A stretch of 64,000 nt of DNA, taken from Nymphaea colorata. Taxonomy: Eukaryota; Streptophyta; Magnoliopsida; Nymphaeales; Nymphaeaceae. The notes below the pieces were generated by a model. That model was not told the origin of the DNA. It worked only from the letters and a program-made list of their open reading frames with translations, and ran no database searches. Within the stretch, counting starts at the first letter, position 1. Each line of letters begins with the position of its first letter. Positions 22,921 to 35,141 of this stretch are shown piece after piece. The stretch is taken from positions 22,293,934 through 22,357,933 of the forward strand of contig NC_045138.2 of assembly GCF_008831285.2 (NCBI RefSeq), written 5' to 3'. A program made the translations under genes and the position numbers.

Positions 22921-24741
22921 ACTATGCTATAAAGCGTTGTTAATAAAGTTTCAACATAAATATTTTAAAATTAAAATAAGTAAATACAGAAATGATTTTT
23001 CTAAAGTATGTGCCTTTGCATAGGCGTTTTTTCATGAAATGATATGCTTTGAAGGAGTTTGTTTAGTTTTAAAAGTTGCGAATGTTTGGGGGTTTTCATG
23101 AAGGGTTTTGTCCTTCCAATATTTATAAATTAGGGTCTTTAGCTTTCTGTCTGGCATTGGCAATTTGAGTGAACATCTTTTGTTTAATAGAACTCTTTTG
23201 TGTTTTCAAGACAGATCTCTTGAGGTGTTAGCCTAGTTGTAACTTGAGAATGCAGTCTCTTCATCTCTTTTTCTAAAGAATGCAACCTTCTAGATGTGCC
23301 TCTAAGCTTTTATACATTTTCCATTTTCTTATAATTTGCACCAACAAGTGTATGGTTCACATTAACGAGGTAACTCATCCATTGACCTGATCTACATTTA
23401 CGTCTTCATGGTTATCTTTTTTTGGGTTCGCCCACATCCTAGACTGAAGCCTGAAGGCCCTTCCATTCCACTTACCTTCGAGATCCTGGACTGTATTGGG
23501 ACCTGGGAATGGTACAATACACCTTTCTGCTCGAGTGTTGAGATCCCACTGTATACGGTCAATGAAAGTAGCACATGCAATGTACCACATGCAAAGCTTG
23601 CTTGCCCGACCAACTACACCACTTGAAGCAGATTGTCACATATTCATATTTGAATATGAATAAAGAAAAGTTCAATATAGCAAATCTGAATCTGATTTTT
23701 ATATTCATAAAACCAATTTGACTTTTATTTTCACATCCGATTCTAACTTACACAATGGAATCCGAATCCCACTTGATATGTTAGAAACCAACTTTCAAAA
23801 TGTATATGCATTAGATGTACGATATATATTTGAAACTCAACCTGAATCTGAACTCCGACCTGATCGGAACGGATAATCATTCAAAGCAGAATCTTAATCC
23901 CACCATATATCAATTTTTAAATCTGTATCTGATCTACATTCTCAATCAGATGCTAAATTTTTTCAAAAACCAACATTTTTTAATCAGTTCCTTCAGATAT
24001 GCCATTTGAATTTGATTCATACACATCTGTAGACGCAGCAACTATAAACAAAAGATGGGGCTGCCTTAGCAGCAGTGTTGCCAATGACAACAATGGCAAC
24101 AAATCTACAAGCTAGGCAGTATAGCCATGCCCTGCTGTCTCTATTCTCTCTCGAAGATGCTGGTTTAGGCTCATTATCATCATCCTCCTCTCTCTCGATC
24201 TCTCATGCCATGGCTCAAACCATTGCCAGCCAACACCCACTTTAGTACTAAAGAAGGAAATGTGTAAATAAATATTGATCCAAATGTCTTAAAATATTTG
24301 GAAAAATATGTAAAATTGTTGCAACTATTACCACTCCTTGCCCACGTATGTACTCTGATGCAGATATGAGTTGTAATCTCCAATCCAAGGAAGGTGTTAT
24401 GATCACTTTAATGTATTAATACAAACTTATGGCAAACTCTCGCTTAAAAAGGCAAAAAAGAGCAAAGAGAGGCTTGTAGGCATGGATGTAGATGTACAAA
24501 GAGTGAAACATGTTAAATGTGTGCCCATTATTCCATTATATCAAGATTTATAACTGAGGCGGCTTTGATTTACCTCCTTCGCTTTTCCCAAACCCAGCAC
24601 AACTTCTCCCACAGGCAAAGAAAGTTGTTTACAACTAACAGGATGAAATGAACTTTCCTACCATCTTCATCCTGGCTCCAAAGAAACGACCTACGCAACA
24701 ACTTTAATTTCTATAAGACTTTTATTGGACACTTGAACCAC

Positions 24742-24928
24742 CAATGGCGGAGGCACATGTGGGCGTGTATGGGCAATTGCCTACACAGGCCCACATAGAT
24801 TATATATTTACATATTATTTTCTCATAAAAATTTAATTATTTACATGTTACATGCCATTTAAAAATATAATTTAAAGCATTAGTGCTCCTCAAAAGAAAA
24901 AAAAAAATTTCTAGCTACGACTCTGCTG
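24742..24928. mobile_element. Possible short element with GGCGGAGG / ctctgctg ends
   Basis: The left edge CCAATGGCGGAGGCA and right edge TAGCTACGACTCTGCTG are weakly inverted and resemble the CAGTGGCGGAGCCAG termini common in plant intergenic repeats. The interior of about 150 bp is AT-rich. The right edge recurs at 25370-25390 only because of the later tandem duplication. The weak inverted match makes this tentative. Confidence 0.3.
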
Positions 24929-25801
24929 ATACCATGAATCAATACACACTTACACGAGGGCTACAATGACATGCCTAATCTCCCAAAGAGAAGTTTTTGC
25001 TTCCATCCAACTAGTCTTCTTTTAACATGAAGTAAAAGAACATCCCATTGCATCCCTTTTAGTATTCCAACCAGGGACAAAGGAAGGCCTAAATATTTAG
25101 TAGGAAAGAAATCACTTTTCGAGTATAATCAGTAATAACCTTTCTCTTAGCTAGGAGTGAACAATGAGTCTCCATTCGTTAAAGGTCAGCTTGTGAACGA
25201 GTTCGAACCGAGTCATTTGCTTAACGAGTTGACTTTGAGTTTATGAGTCGACTCGTTCAAATAATCGAATTGAGTTCGATCTCAACACGTAATTGCTAGG
25301 TCGAGCTCAAGCCTTAATCGAGTTTGTCGAGCCTTAATGCTTTGCTCCTCAAAAAAAAGAAAAAAAAAATTCTAGCTTCGCCTCTGCTGATACCATGAAT
25401 CAATACACACTTACACAGAGGGCTACAATGACATGCCTAATCTCCTGAAGATAAGTTTCTGCTTCCATCCAACTAGTCTTCTCTTAACATGAAGTACAAG
25501 AACATCCCATTGCATCTCTTTTAGTATTCGAACCAGGGGCAAAGGAAAGCCCAAATATTTAGTAGGAAAGAAATCACTTTTCGAGTATAATCAGTAATAA
25601 CCTTCCTCTTAGCTAGGAGTGAACAATGAGTCTCGACTTGTTAAAGCTCGGCTCGTGAACGATTTCGAGACGAGTCATTTGCTTAACGAGTTGAGCTTAA
25701 GTTTATGAGTCGACTCGTTCAAATAATTGAGTTGAGTTTGAGCTCAACATGTAACTACTTTGTCGAGCTCGAGTCTTAATCAAGTTTGTTGAGTCCTAAT
25801 C
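24885..25801. repeat. 459-bp tandem segmental duplication
   Basis: Copy 1 is 24885-25343 and copy 2 is 25344-25801, at an offset of 459 bp. Both start GCTCCTC and pass through CTGATACCATGAATCAATAC, AGAACATCCCATTGCAT, ATTTAGTAGGAAAGAAATCA and TTAGCTAGGAGTGAACAATG, then the first part of an hAT-like foldback element. Substitutions are scattered, so the copies are moderately old. Copy 2 leads into the complete foldback element, while copy 1 holds only its 5' part. Confidence 0.9.
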
Positions 25802-26006
25802 AAGTCGATATATTCAAACGAGTTTACAAGTTTGTCGAGCATTAATCGAGTCGAGCTTAAGCTCAACATGTAACTGCCGAGTCGAGCTCGAGATGCTTTT
25901 GTCGAGCTATTATCGAGCTCGAGCCGAGTCGAGCTCGAAGTTTCATTAGCTTAGCCGAGTTCGAGCTGACTGAATTCGGGCTCGACTTGGCTCGTGTTCA
26001 CCCCTA
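25614..26006. mobile_element. hAT-like foldback element, TAGGGGTG family, copy 2
   Basis: It begins TAGGAGTGAACAATGAG and ends GGCTCGTGTTCACCCCTA. Flanks CTCTTAGC (25606-25613) and CTCCTAGC (26007-26014) form an 8-bp duplication with one mismatch. The interior is built of GAGTCGACTCG, CGAGCTCGAG and GAGCTCAACACGTAA words shared with 21086-21505. A truncated 5' part of the same element is repeated at 25152-25343 by the tandem duplication. Confidence 0.7.
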
Positions 26007-27960
26007 CTCCTAGCCCAATCATATTCCACAGTGAACAAAAATATCAATGTTTTGGATTTATTAGTTCTCAGCTATCCCAACAATGTCTTCATAACTTGCA
26101 ACAGCTTCAAAGGAGTAGAGACAGATTTTTGTTTTATCCATCCCTACAGAAAATTATCACTGCAGCGTTTTTGAACTACCCTCTCTAGTTCTAGGATGTG
26201 CAATAGCTAGCTAGTTTTTAAACATGATGAACTTCTGTGGTCGAATGAAGTTAGCAACTGTCACAAAAGGTTTATTAAAAAATGTAGAAGGTGACGTTCT
26301 TGAACTTGAGACAGATCAATTGGTTCCATCTATTATGCACATCTGGCCGCCAATTAAGAAAAAGAGAAGGCTATTTCACCTACTCTTGATTAAGAGGACT
26401 GTCCAACCTAACTAATTGGTCGAGCAAACCTTCCTAACTTAAACCACTTAGCGACCAATTAAGAGAAAAAGAAAAGACTATCCCACCTACCCTTGATTAA
26501 GAGCGGTGAAATAACCCTTATCTAAACTTCCAAGCAAGTTTTTATCATTATTTGTTTTAAAGATGAGGAGCTCTCCAAAGATCTGAATCTTGGGCGAACA
26601 TGAACACGGTATATCTAAACTTGTGTAACTCCTCATCCCTTCTTCTTTCTGATCGTTTTTATGTGTAATTCTTTCATCCCAACTAGTTTACATTTTATAA
26701 CCAAACCAATTCTTACCAATTCGTTCAAGAAAGAGGATAGCCTGATTGCTGCTTTTTTGGAATCGAGCATGTCACGACGCGTGGAAAAGTGAGAGACACG
26801 ATTTATGGTCACCAATACAAAGGGACCACACTATGAGCATTTTTTTTATTTAGCATCAAGCTTTTCTAATATTTCAAATAAGACGCGCGTCTAAAAATAT
26901 TGAAGCAGGCGGGCGGTAGATTGTCCATATTGCAGATGTCCATCACCACTCTTGCTTAGCGATTTATCCAGTGTATATTTCGATATATAAATAAATTTTT
27001 TTTCGCAAAACTATCAATATAAAATATAAAAAAAATTTTGATTCCGCTCCGCGTGACAATTGCCCACAGGTAACCTATACCTCCATCTGCCTCTACGTGT
27101 TCCTCATTGCTTGTAAGTTCAAAAGATCCTTAATTTGCTTTCTTTTTCTATTTAGTGATCTAAGTTTATGAGAATTTTCAATAAACACATGCAACAAAGA
27201 GTTTACTGCAGCAAAATGGTAAACTGTCTTTTTCTATTCATTCTTTTCATTAACCTTACCACCCATTATACCCACAAGTATTCGTATGTTTTTTTAATGT
27301 TTAGTTAAAGGAAACCCCTTTTAACCTAAAATTTCTAAGGCCATACTCTTATACCTCCAAGATTCTCTTAGAAATCCGGTTTCTGTTTAATTTTATTAAT
27401 TTAACCTTTTTCCACTGTTTGGGTGTGAAAAGCTACATAATTTGACAGGCCATGAGAAAAGTTAGGTGTTGGTGTGGGATCAATTAGGAATCAAAGCTTT
27501 TGCATGTCATTAAATGTCAGGTAGATGAACGATGGCTTTCTTCATAACCGCTGCAGTAATATATTCTGGTCACTAAAAAGAAAAGATTCTTGAGATCGAA
27601 GATTTTTTTTTTTTTTTGGGTATAAAAAAACTGGCTAGGCGCAGTGGCAAGCCCGCATAAAACAGATTTTCTAATCAAGTAGCCTTCCTGGATTTTTAGT
27701 TTACGACAAATTGTGTAAGAAAATTAAATTTCTCCATTTTTGGTATCTTGCCAAGACAAAAAATGTGGGATATAAAGGTAGATGTTTTGGCAGGTAGGAA
27801 TTTAACAGGGGACATATGTCAGATTGGACACACCCAAAACAACAAATAATGGGGCACTATGTCTTTTTACACTTTCCTACCAAATGAATAAGTACACAAA
27901 TGATTTTACATATTTGTAAAAGGAGATGGGTTGAAAGTGAAACATATATGGGTAGGTAAG

Positions 27961-28420
27961 TAGGGATGTTCATGAGACGAGTTCGAGCCCAGCTGTCCGA
28001 ACTCGGCTCAAGTACCAAAATGCTCAGGTCAAGCTCGAGTAGACTTAGAGTTTTCTAGCTTGAGCTAGGCTCAACTGAAACTTGGCTCGGAAAAGCTTGA
28101 GCTGAGAAGTAGCTTGAGCTTAGCGGAGCAGGATGAAAATTTGTCCAAAAGTTCAAATTTTAACACACAAGGAAACGACCAGGTTTGAACTATCAAATCG
28201 TGCTTGCTAGCATCAAAGAACTCTGTTGTGTCAACTTCTTTTTTGTGTAACACCTATATATTTTCTTTCCACGACTTCAATTGTGCGTAACTACCCAGCT
28301 CAAGTTCAACTCGTTTATTTGAACAAGTATATTTCCTAACTCGAACTCGACTTGGTTATTAAATTAGTCCAGCTCCAGTTGAGTTTAGCCGAGCAAGCTC
28401 GAGCCCAGGCTGGTTGCCTA
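27961..28420. mobile_element. hAT-like foldback element, diverged or truncated copy
   Basis: The left end TAGGGATGTTCATGAGACGAG resembles the family terminus. Both ends of the stretch are rich in GAGCTCGAGC-type words (CCGAACTCGGCTCAAG, GAGCAAGCTCGAGCCCAGG). The right terminus CACCCCTA is not recognisable and the middle 200 bp is unrelated AT-rich sequence. It is therefore a decayed or interrupted copy. Confidence 0.45.
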
Positions 28421-29439
28421 TAACTACGTAACTATTCCAGCTACATATACGGAACTTTGAGGGGCTAAGACAAAGCGTTGACAGTGACACACACATCATT
28501 TGATGGCACTTTCAGACTGATCATCTGTGCCCATAAGATTTGAGATCCTCCAGTTTAAGTGGTCAAATCTATCTTTTTCAACGTAAAAATGATTCAAAGG
28601 TGAACATATGAATTGAATCTGACGAAGTTCAAGTGTGAAATTCTGCAGGTTTCATATGGCGAACCTGTCTCATACATGTAGTAGCAAAACTTTGTCACAT
28701 AAGGCCTTTAAATTTAGATCTAAGGCCTTCGATGAACCAGCAAGTGGGCAACCGTAGGAGCATTCAGCATCATTTTCCACTAGTAGGGAGTAGTCGATAA
28801 CGATATTCACAGACATGCACTTCTTATGCAGTGATTAGAGTTTCTCATTCTAATCCCCATCCCCGTGAAAAAAACGAAACAAAAAAAATTGAACGATGAA
28901 ATAACACAATGAACAGAAAACAAGATCAAAAGAAAGCCAAGAAAGTTGAAGTTAAAGGACTGCCAAAATAAACAGGACATGATCCTTACATAGGGTCTGT
29001 AATCACTTACAGTTTGGATCTCTCGAAGGAGCCGGGTCCAAATATGAATGACAAATAAAATAACTAAATGGGTAAAGAATTGATCCACTATCCTGCGTCA
29101 ACTTCTCACCGTTAAATTAGAAATATGACTTGTGCAGAGAGAAAGGGAAGACTTAAGTGGCATTGCATTTGCTTACATTTTCTGTATATTTCAGAGCTGA
29201 CCCAACTTCAGACAAACAATCCTTAAGAAAGAATCAGTTAGTTGATTCACATGCTCCCCTTGGAGATTCACGAGAGGCGAGACCAACCCCTTTCTCGAAG
29301 AGTCTAACGCTGTTTCAGTACTTGGGTGGTCTATGGTACACCTTTTCATGTAGATAAAATACACAATATAAAATAATAATATATACGAAAATCGAATTGA
29401 AGACGCATCAGCACGGCCCTCACCCCGACTACCTCCATA

Positions 29440-29760
29440 GTCACAGAAATAGCATTTTTTTAAAAAAAAAACATGAAAAATTAACTAGCCATTTAAAACT
29501 TAAAAAAAAGTGTTTTTTAAAAAAAATGTTAAAAAACAAAAAAACGCATTTTTTTGTGTTTTTTTCAGTTTGTTCATTTTTTTTCAGTTTTTTAATGTCA
29601 AACAGTTTTTAAATTTTTTATTTGTTGCAAATCTACTTATCTTTTGATGTTGGTATTATTAGTTTCTTACTTATTTTGTTTGTCCTCCATTTTTAGTTTT
29701 TAAAGTTTTTTAAAAATTCACCATATTTTTTGTTGTTTTTTTCAAGCTTATGGTATTGTA
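29440..29760 (-). repeat. A/T-rich dispersed repeat, copy 2, inverted
   Basis: Read on the minus strand, it gives the same word order as 22540-22920: AATATGGTGAATTTTTAAAA, GAAACTAATAATA, GATTTGCAACAAATAAAAAA and GTTTGACATTAAAAAACTG. The match runs over about 300 bp with scattered substitutions. The two copies lie about 6.6 kb apart in opposite orientation. Confidence 0.6.
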
Positions 29761-30809
29761 CTCGAGAAAAACCTTGCCGTTAAAACTCCGGGACATTATG
29801 TGTGACTATGACTTATACTATGGCCCTCAGAACATTCATGCTCTTTTGAAATAATGATAAAAGTGATGATGGTTCCCCGGCAAACGTTCATGTTCCATCT
29901 CTGTATCCCACTATCCATGCTCTATCGTGCATTGGTCCAGCTTTAGCTCATATGGAACTGGCAAGCTTCTGAACTCTTTTGCTCCTATCGCCACCCTGTT
30001 GCCGATGCGACTTTTCATGGCGGTTCGGTAAGTCAAAAAGCACATAATTAATAATAGAACCATTAATGGAGGTTGTTTGTGGTTCAGGATACTTTGGTTA
30101 GTGGATATGTCATCCCCACTTTCAACGTATCCGACGGAGATGCTCAGACAAAACTACAACTCTGCATATAATTTCCTTAACGGATCCATGCCAAATTAAA
30201 GTAAGAAGCTTTTCAAATTAGTGGTCACCAATTTGTTGGCTTTGTTATGAATATCTTAACTGAAAGACACTGAGCAGCAAGTGAATAGCCAACGTTAGCA
30301 CTATGGCATTGCTGTTATGTGTCAGGTCCCTTGGCTTCTTGCTATGATAGAGCGCTTTCTTGCTTATTTTATATGAAATTTTCCATGTTCTACTTTTGCC
30401 CTTATTGGGGAGAGATATTCCATTTAACTAACAGGGGTGTTTTGGTCATTTCTAGCCCATAACACATGTTCTTGGGTTCGTAACGTATAAATTGTTGTTG
30501 ATTGTTTCATTTTTAGATAATGAGTTGCTCTCCCTCGTTTAGGAAGCATATGAGTACAAGGCAGATTCAATACGCTGCAGAGCCTGTGCTGGGGAGTGAA
30601 GAACTTGTAGTACTTGATTTGAGAGCTTTAAAAGATCACTGGACTTACTTCCGACGGGGCACACGCTACATGCAAGACAGGCAGCTAAATAAAAAAATTC
30701 TAATTTAAGCACGTTCTTGTGATCTACCAACAAAGGTGGAGTTCTTTTGAAAATTTTCTTTTAAAGATTTCGTTGGCAATGAGAGGAGATGAAGAAACTA
30801 AAAAGTAAT

Positions 30810-30985
30810 TCACTTAAGGGGCATAGCATAGTTGGTTGGATAAGTAATCCTCAAACTATAGACAAAGAGATTGTAATATTCTAATTGACAAGTGTACCGT
30901 ACCCTACTCAACAAGAAAAGTGAGGGGGTCATCAGGTCTCTTTCTGGGTTGTTTAACCTCCTACTTATCTGAAAGAGCAGAAATC
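30810..30985 (+). mobile_element. SINE-like head, B box decayed
   Basis: TAGCATAGTTGG (30824-30835) matches the pol III A box at every position and is followed by TTGGATAAG as in tRNA-derived SINEs. The expected B box region reads ATATTCTAATTGAC and is degraded. The rest has no coding signal. Limits are approximate. Confidence 0.35.
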
Positions 30986-31147
30986 AAAATCGCAAAGTCT
31001 TTCTAGTTGCAGTTTTTAGTTGCAGTTAAGCCCAATATTCTCCTAAAAGGAAGGATCAGCGAGTGTTGGCGGCAGTTGGACCAGCTGCACTTGGAATTCA
31101 TTTAATTTGACTGTTAAATGGATTGCACAAATGTGTACTCAAGGAGG

Positions 31148-31216
<69 letters not shown>
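31148..31216. repeat. Compound microsatellite (TA)n(GA)n
   Basis: A TA run (31148-31174) is followed directly by a GA run (31175-31216). Both are uninterrupted. Confidence 0.97.
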
Positions 31217-31219
<3 letters not shown>

Positions 31220-31503
31220 TGAAGGATTTAGGTCAACCGCAAAGAGCTCTATGGTTGACCTAATACATGCATATACAATAGGAATAGAGAGGTTAGGCTG
31301 ATTACTTGCATGAAAAATTCCATAATTCTTGGGTTGCGACAAAAGTGTTGTCCAACAACTCAGAAACTAATTAAAGCCACCAGATAAGGTAGAACGCTGT
31401 CAGCAAGAAACTGGTTATTGAGCACATAACGTATGCAGAAACCACCATTTGTAATGGGGAACAAAGAATTGGTTTCTACACGTAGCCAAAAGGACAAAAT
31501 GAG

Positions 31504-31504
<1 letters not shown>

Positions 31505-31552
<48 letters not shown>
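31505..31552. repeat. Microsatellite (TA)n
   Basis: About 24 uninterrupted TA repeats. Confidence 0.97.
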
Positions 31553-31554
<2 letters not shown>

Positions 31555-34500
31555 TATAGTTGATAGTGTAAGGTATTTGGGAAACCCTGATGTGAAGACT
31601 AATAATATCACATTTAAGGGAGGCAGTAGTTGGTCATCTTCTTTGGGGGAGCTTGGGAAGAAAAGGTATGGCTAAGTAGACAGTGGGAGTAATTAATCAT
31701 TTAAGCAAGCCCATTTTTGGTCCATGATAAGTTATATTTGTATGAAAGTATACCTAAACATGAACAACAGCGCCTACCAACTATTTAATATGGTATGTGA
31801 TGGCAGATCCATATGTATGTTCTACCTCTGATATCGTTGTGTTGCTTTACGAAAATCATCAGATCTACTTGAAGTTACTAGCAACGGGATCTATAAGATC
31901 AATTAGATTATGATTTGATCCACACATTCTAATTAATTAGATTCGGTTTTTGTACTTATTGAGTATTATCTAGGTCGACACCGTGTTTCCACAGCCTGAT
32001 CCCAATTTAATCGACTTCTTTTAATGAAGTTGCCATGCTCGCATAGTTCTCAAACCACTACTGCATATATGTTGCATAAAAAACTTACTCAATTATCTTC
32101 ACGTGATTCAGCTTAAGCTTTGGATATTTTTTTGCTCATATCTCATTTTCACTTTGATAAAATATGCAAATGAGGAGATACCCTGAAGACGCAACCAAAG
32201 GCTCTTCCCCCTTCTCAGTTCTCACTGTCCCAGGGGTTCAAGGCTGCTTTGTAACTTGGGTGGAGTTACAGTTACTCCTTTTAGCTCAAGAGCAACGACT
32301 ACTGGCATTTGTAGTCAACAAGAGTAGCACTCACAGGAATTTAACTGATGAGCTTATGTAAATCATGCGTGAGCCCTCTGGGTGAGACTATGCATGCAAA
32401 ACAAGACTCATTGGTTGAACTAAAATATGAATGTATCGGTTTTGTGTGCTGAGATGAGTGAGCAAGATAAAATGCACCATTACGCACCACTGCTTCCCAT
32501 TTCCTATTACAATGGACGTTTCTTCAAAAAACATATTGGGTTCTTAGTGAGATTATGTAAATCAAAGAACTTTTTGGGTTTTATATAAAAAAACTTTGAT
32601 GCAATGATCAAACCTAATTTTTTTCCAAGTCAAAATATATTGACACCGATGATGGCATGGAGTTTATTGCTCAAATCATCTAAACTTCTTTGCACCTTAA
32701 TGCATGGTATCGAGCTTAAAGGAGCATATGCATCTTACTTGCGATCAAATGGAACAGCAAAGCATTGGTAGCTCTTGGATTAGGTAGCTCGCACGTTAGA
32801 GTTTGAACTTCAATCTGGGTGATGCTTTTTGTTGGATATCATCTGTTTCATGCATCCAAAATTGCATAAAGTTTTGTTGGATATCATCCGAAGAAAATGT
32901 CATCACTTATCAAAACCATATTTAGGACCATAATTATGCTATATTGACACCACCACACGTCCATGACCTAGACTAATAAACACCATAAAAGTATCAAATT
33001 CAACTCCTTTTTGCTGGATCTGAACCACGTGATATATAAAAACTTGAGGACTATTCTTGTGATATTAAAATGCCACGAACACCATTGCAATAGAATTGTT
33101 TCACCCTGTATAGATATCCATAGCGGTGAAATTTTTACACCATACACAGCTCTGAAGTCTATACCAATGGAAATTTGGATGTGCAAACCTAATCAAGTTT
33201 GGAATTAGAAAAAGATAACTAGTAATTAATTCTAAAAAAATAAGGAAAAATGCAGGCTTAATAAACTATGGATTCTTCACATAATCTCAATATTATTGTA
33301 ATTCAAAGAAATGAAGGAAAAAGTATTGATCATCAACAAAAAAGAAACATCCCTAATACATATGCAGACATTTTTGTTGACTTTTGAATGTTAATATGTA
33401 ACACAAAAGTTCACCTTAATACTACAATCACTACTAACTATCACATACCAAAGTACACATGGAACATGAAGATGACCGATTCCTGGTTCCCTCTCATTTG
33501 GTTTGCTGTACATTCTTCTTTGCCACTTTATCTCAATAGTCATTTTGTTCAGACATTCTACCAAAATCTAGTGGTCCAAAAAATTAACTAATGTCTTATG
33601 AGAAGCTGAATTTATCCAACTCCAAGTTGAATGTACAATCTATACTCAAATGACTAGCAAATAAAATTTATTGTACTTTTTTTTTTATCTATGTGATGTG
33701 GTCACATTCAAACAATGGTGCGCTCTCACAATCTGGACTTTCTCTAGTACATGAATGCAACAATTGACATCTGGGCTGTTAACCAAGTCATAGAGAAGAT
33801 TGAGGACAAATCACATTCCTTCAACCATGGGAATCAGATAAGGCAAGAGAAGGATAAGGAAGGCACAAAGTCAGGAATATATAAAATTAAGAAAACTAAA
33901 AATCTCAAATGTGGCAAGTGTATCAAAAGTCAAAATGGAAATAGTCGCATCATTGTTGATGTAAAACAGTGATTATGACCTCCCTCACAAAAATATTAAA
34001 CTTGAGAGAGAAAGAAGTGGACGTAGGCTTGATGGCCGAACCATTATAACTTGTGCAAGTGATTTGCTTTTTTTCCTCTAACCTTATACTTTGACATGGT
34101 ATTAGAGCCATTGCAGTGGTCTACTTTCATTGAGGGTATTGCTTGTTATTGTGTTGCTTGTGACTGAGTTTCTCTCTATTGGTGTTGTCATGGTCGTTAT
34201 GAATGCTGTTGGGTAATGAAACACTACAGCTAGTCTAGTCTCCATCAAGTTGGATCAAACAAATTACCGATTCTGGCAGTCAAAGATTGAGTTGGTAATG
34301 TTCTCTCAAAACCTTCTTAAGTTTATTGATGGTTCATCTAAAGCTCCTACTAATATCATTGAACCCGACAAGTCTGTTGCCAATCCAAGATACTTTAAAT
34401 GGAAACATGCCGACCAACTAGCTCTTAGTTGCATCAAGGTAGGTGTTTAGCAGGATTATGTGAATTCTTTCAACATGTGATACTTGGGTTGCACTAGAGT

Positions 34501-34831
34501 AATTGCATGCATCGTCGTCCAACTTGGGAATTCTTCTAATCAAACAACACTTGAAAAATATTAGGAAAGTCTGACTTATGCTTGAGTACCTCGTTGAGGC
34601 AAAATTTCTATTGATTCATTGAGTGTCAATAGTGAAAGTATTACCAACAAGGATTTAGTTTTCTACACTCTGAATGGTTTTCCAAAACAATACGAAAGCT
34701 TCATTGCAATCATGACATCCTTTAAATCTCTTTCATCTGTTACTGAGATCTATAACATCCTAAGCAACAACCCACTACAAAAATTCTACTGTTGCTTTTG
34801 TTTCTCAAGCTAATGGAGGCAGATAGAACAA

Positions 34832-35141
34832 TGTTGTGAACACAGAAAAAAACAAAAGAGAGAAACCAAGAGAATGGAGTAATGTGGTTCAGCTACAAGG
34901 CCTACGTCAGTGACAAAAGTAACAGCTGGGATCTTCTATTCAATTAATTACCTCTCACCTTGTACAAGGGATATAAAGGCAAATGAGATGGATCACCAGT
35001 CACTGCCAAAAAATAAAGTGATAATAACACTTCCAGAAAAAGAAAATATCCCAAAAGAATAATATATGATAAGCCAGAAAACATAAGATATTTGATAATA
35101 GCGAAATCACAAAATCACATTAGAACGACTTTCCTTCAACA
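34832..35141 (-). repeat. copia-B 3' LTR
   Basis: 310 bp, related to the LTR at 39680-39981 with many substitutions and small indels. On the minus strand it contains TTTATATCCCTTGTACAAGG (TATA-like region) and GACGTAGGCCTTGTAGCTGA in the R/U5 part, a layout seen in plant copia LTRs. Confidence 0.9.

Larger units (their letters stand above)
17493..33990. other. Gene-poor, repeat-rich intergenic block
   Basis: No complete gene can be supported. The first 300 bp are the probable 5' leader and promoter of the DUF547 gene on the minus strand. Beyond that are SINE-like sequences (19424, 30810), a 38-bp perfect duplication (20161), hAT-like foldback elements (21086, 25614, 27961), an A/T-rich repeat present in both orientations (22540 and 29440), a 459-bp tandem duplication (24885) and microsatellites (31148, 31505). 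Stretches 17830-19420, 26015-27950, 28450-29430 and 31680-33980 show nothing I can identify. Confidence 0.6.

Noticed and set aside
30520-30733. Overlapping plus and minus frames as a small gene
   Set aside because: There is no family resemblance, and frames of this length on both strands are expected by chance.
31107-31342. Open frames with long Arg-Glu or Leu-Ser runs
   Set aside because: They are translations of the TA/GA microsatellite, not proteins.
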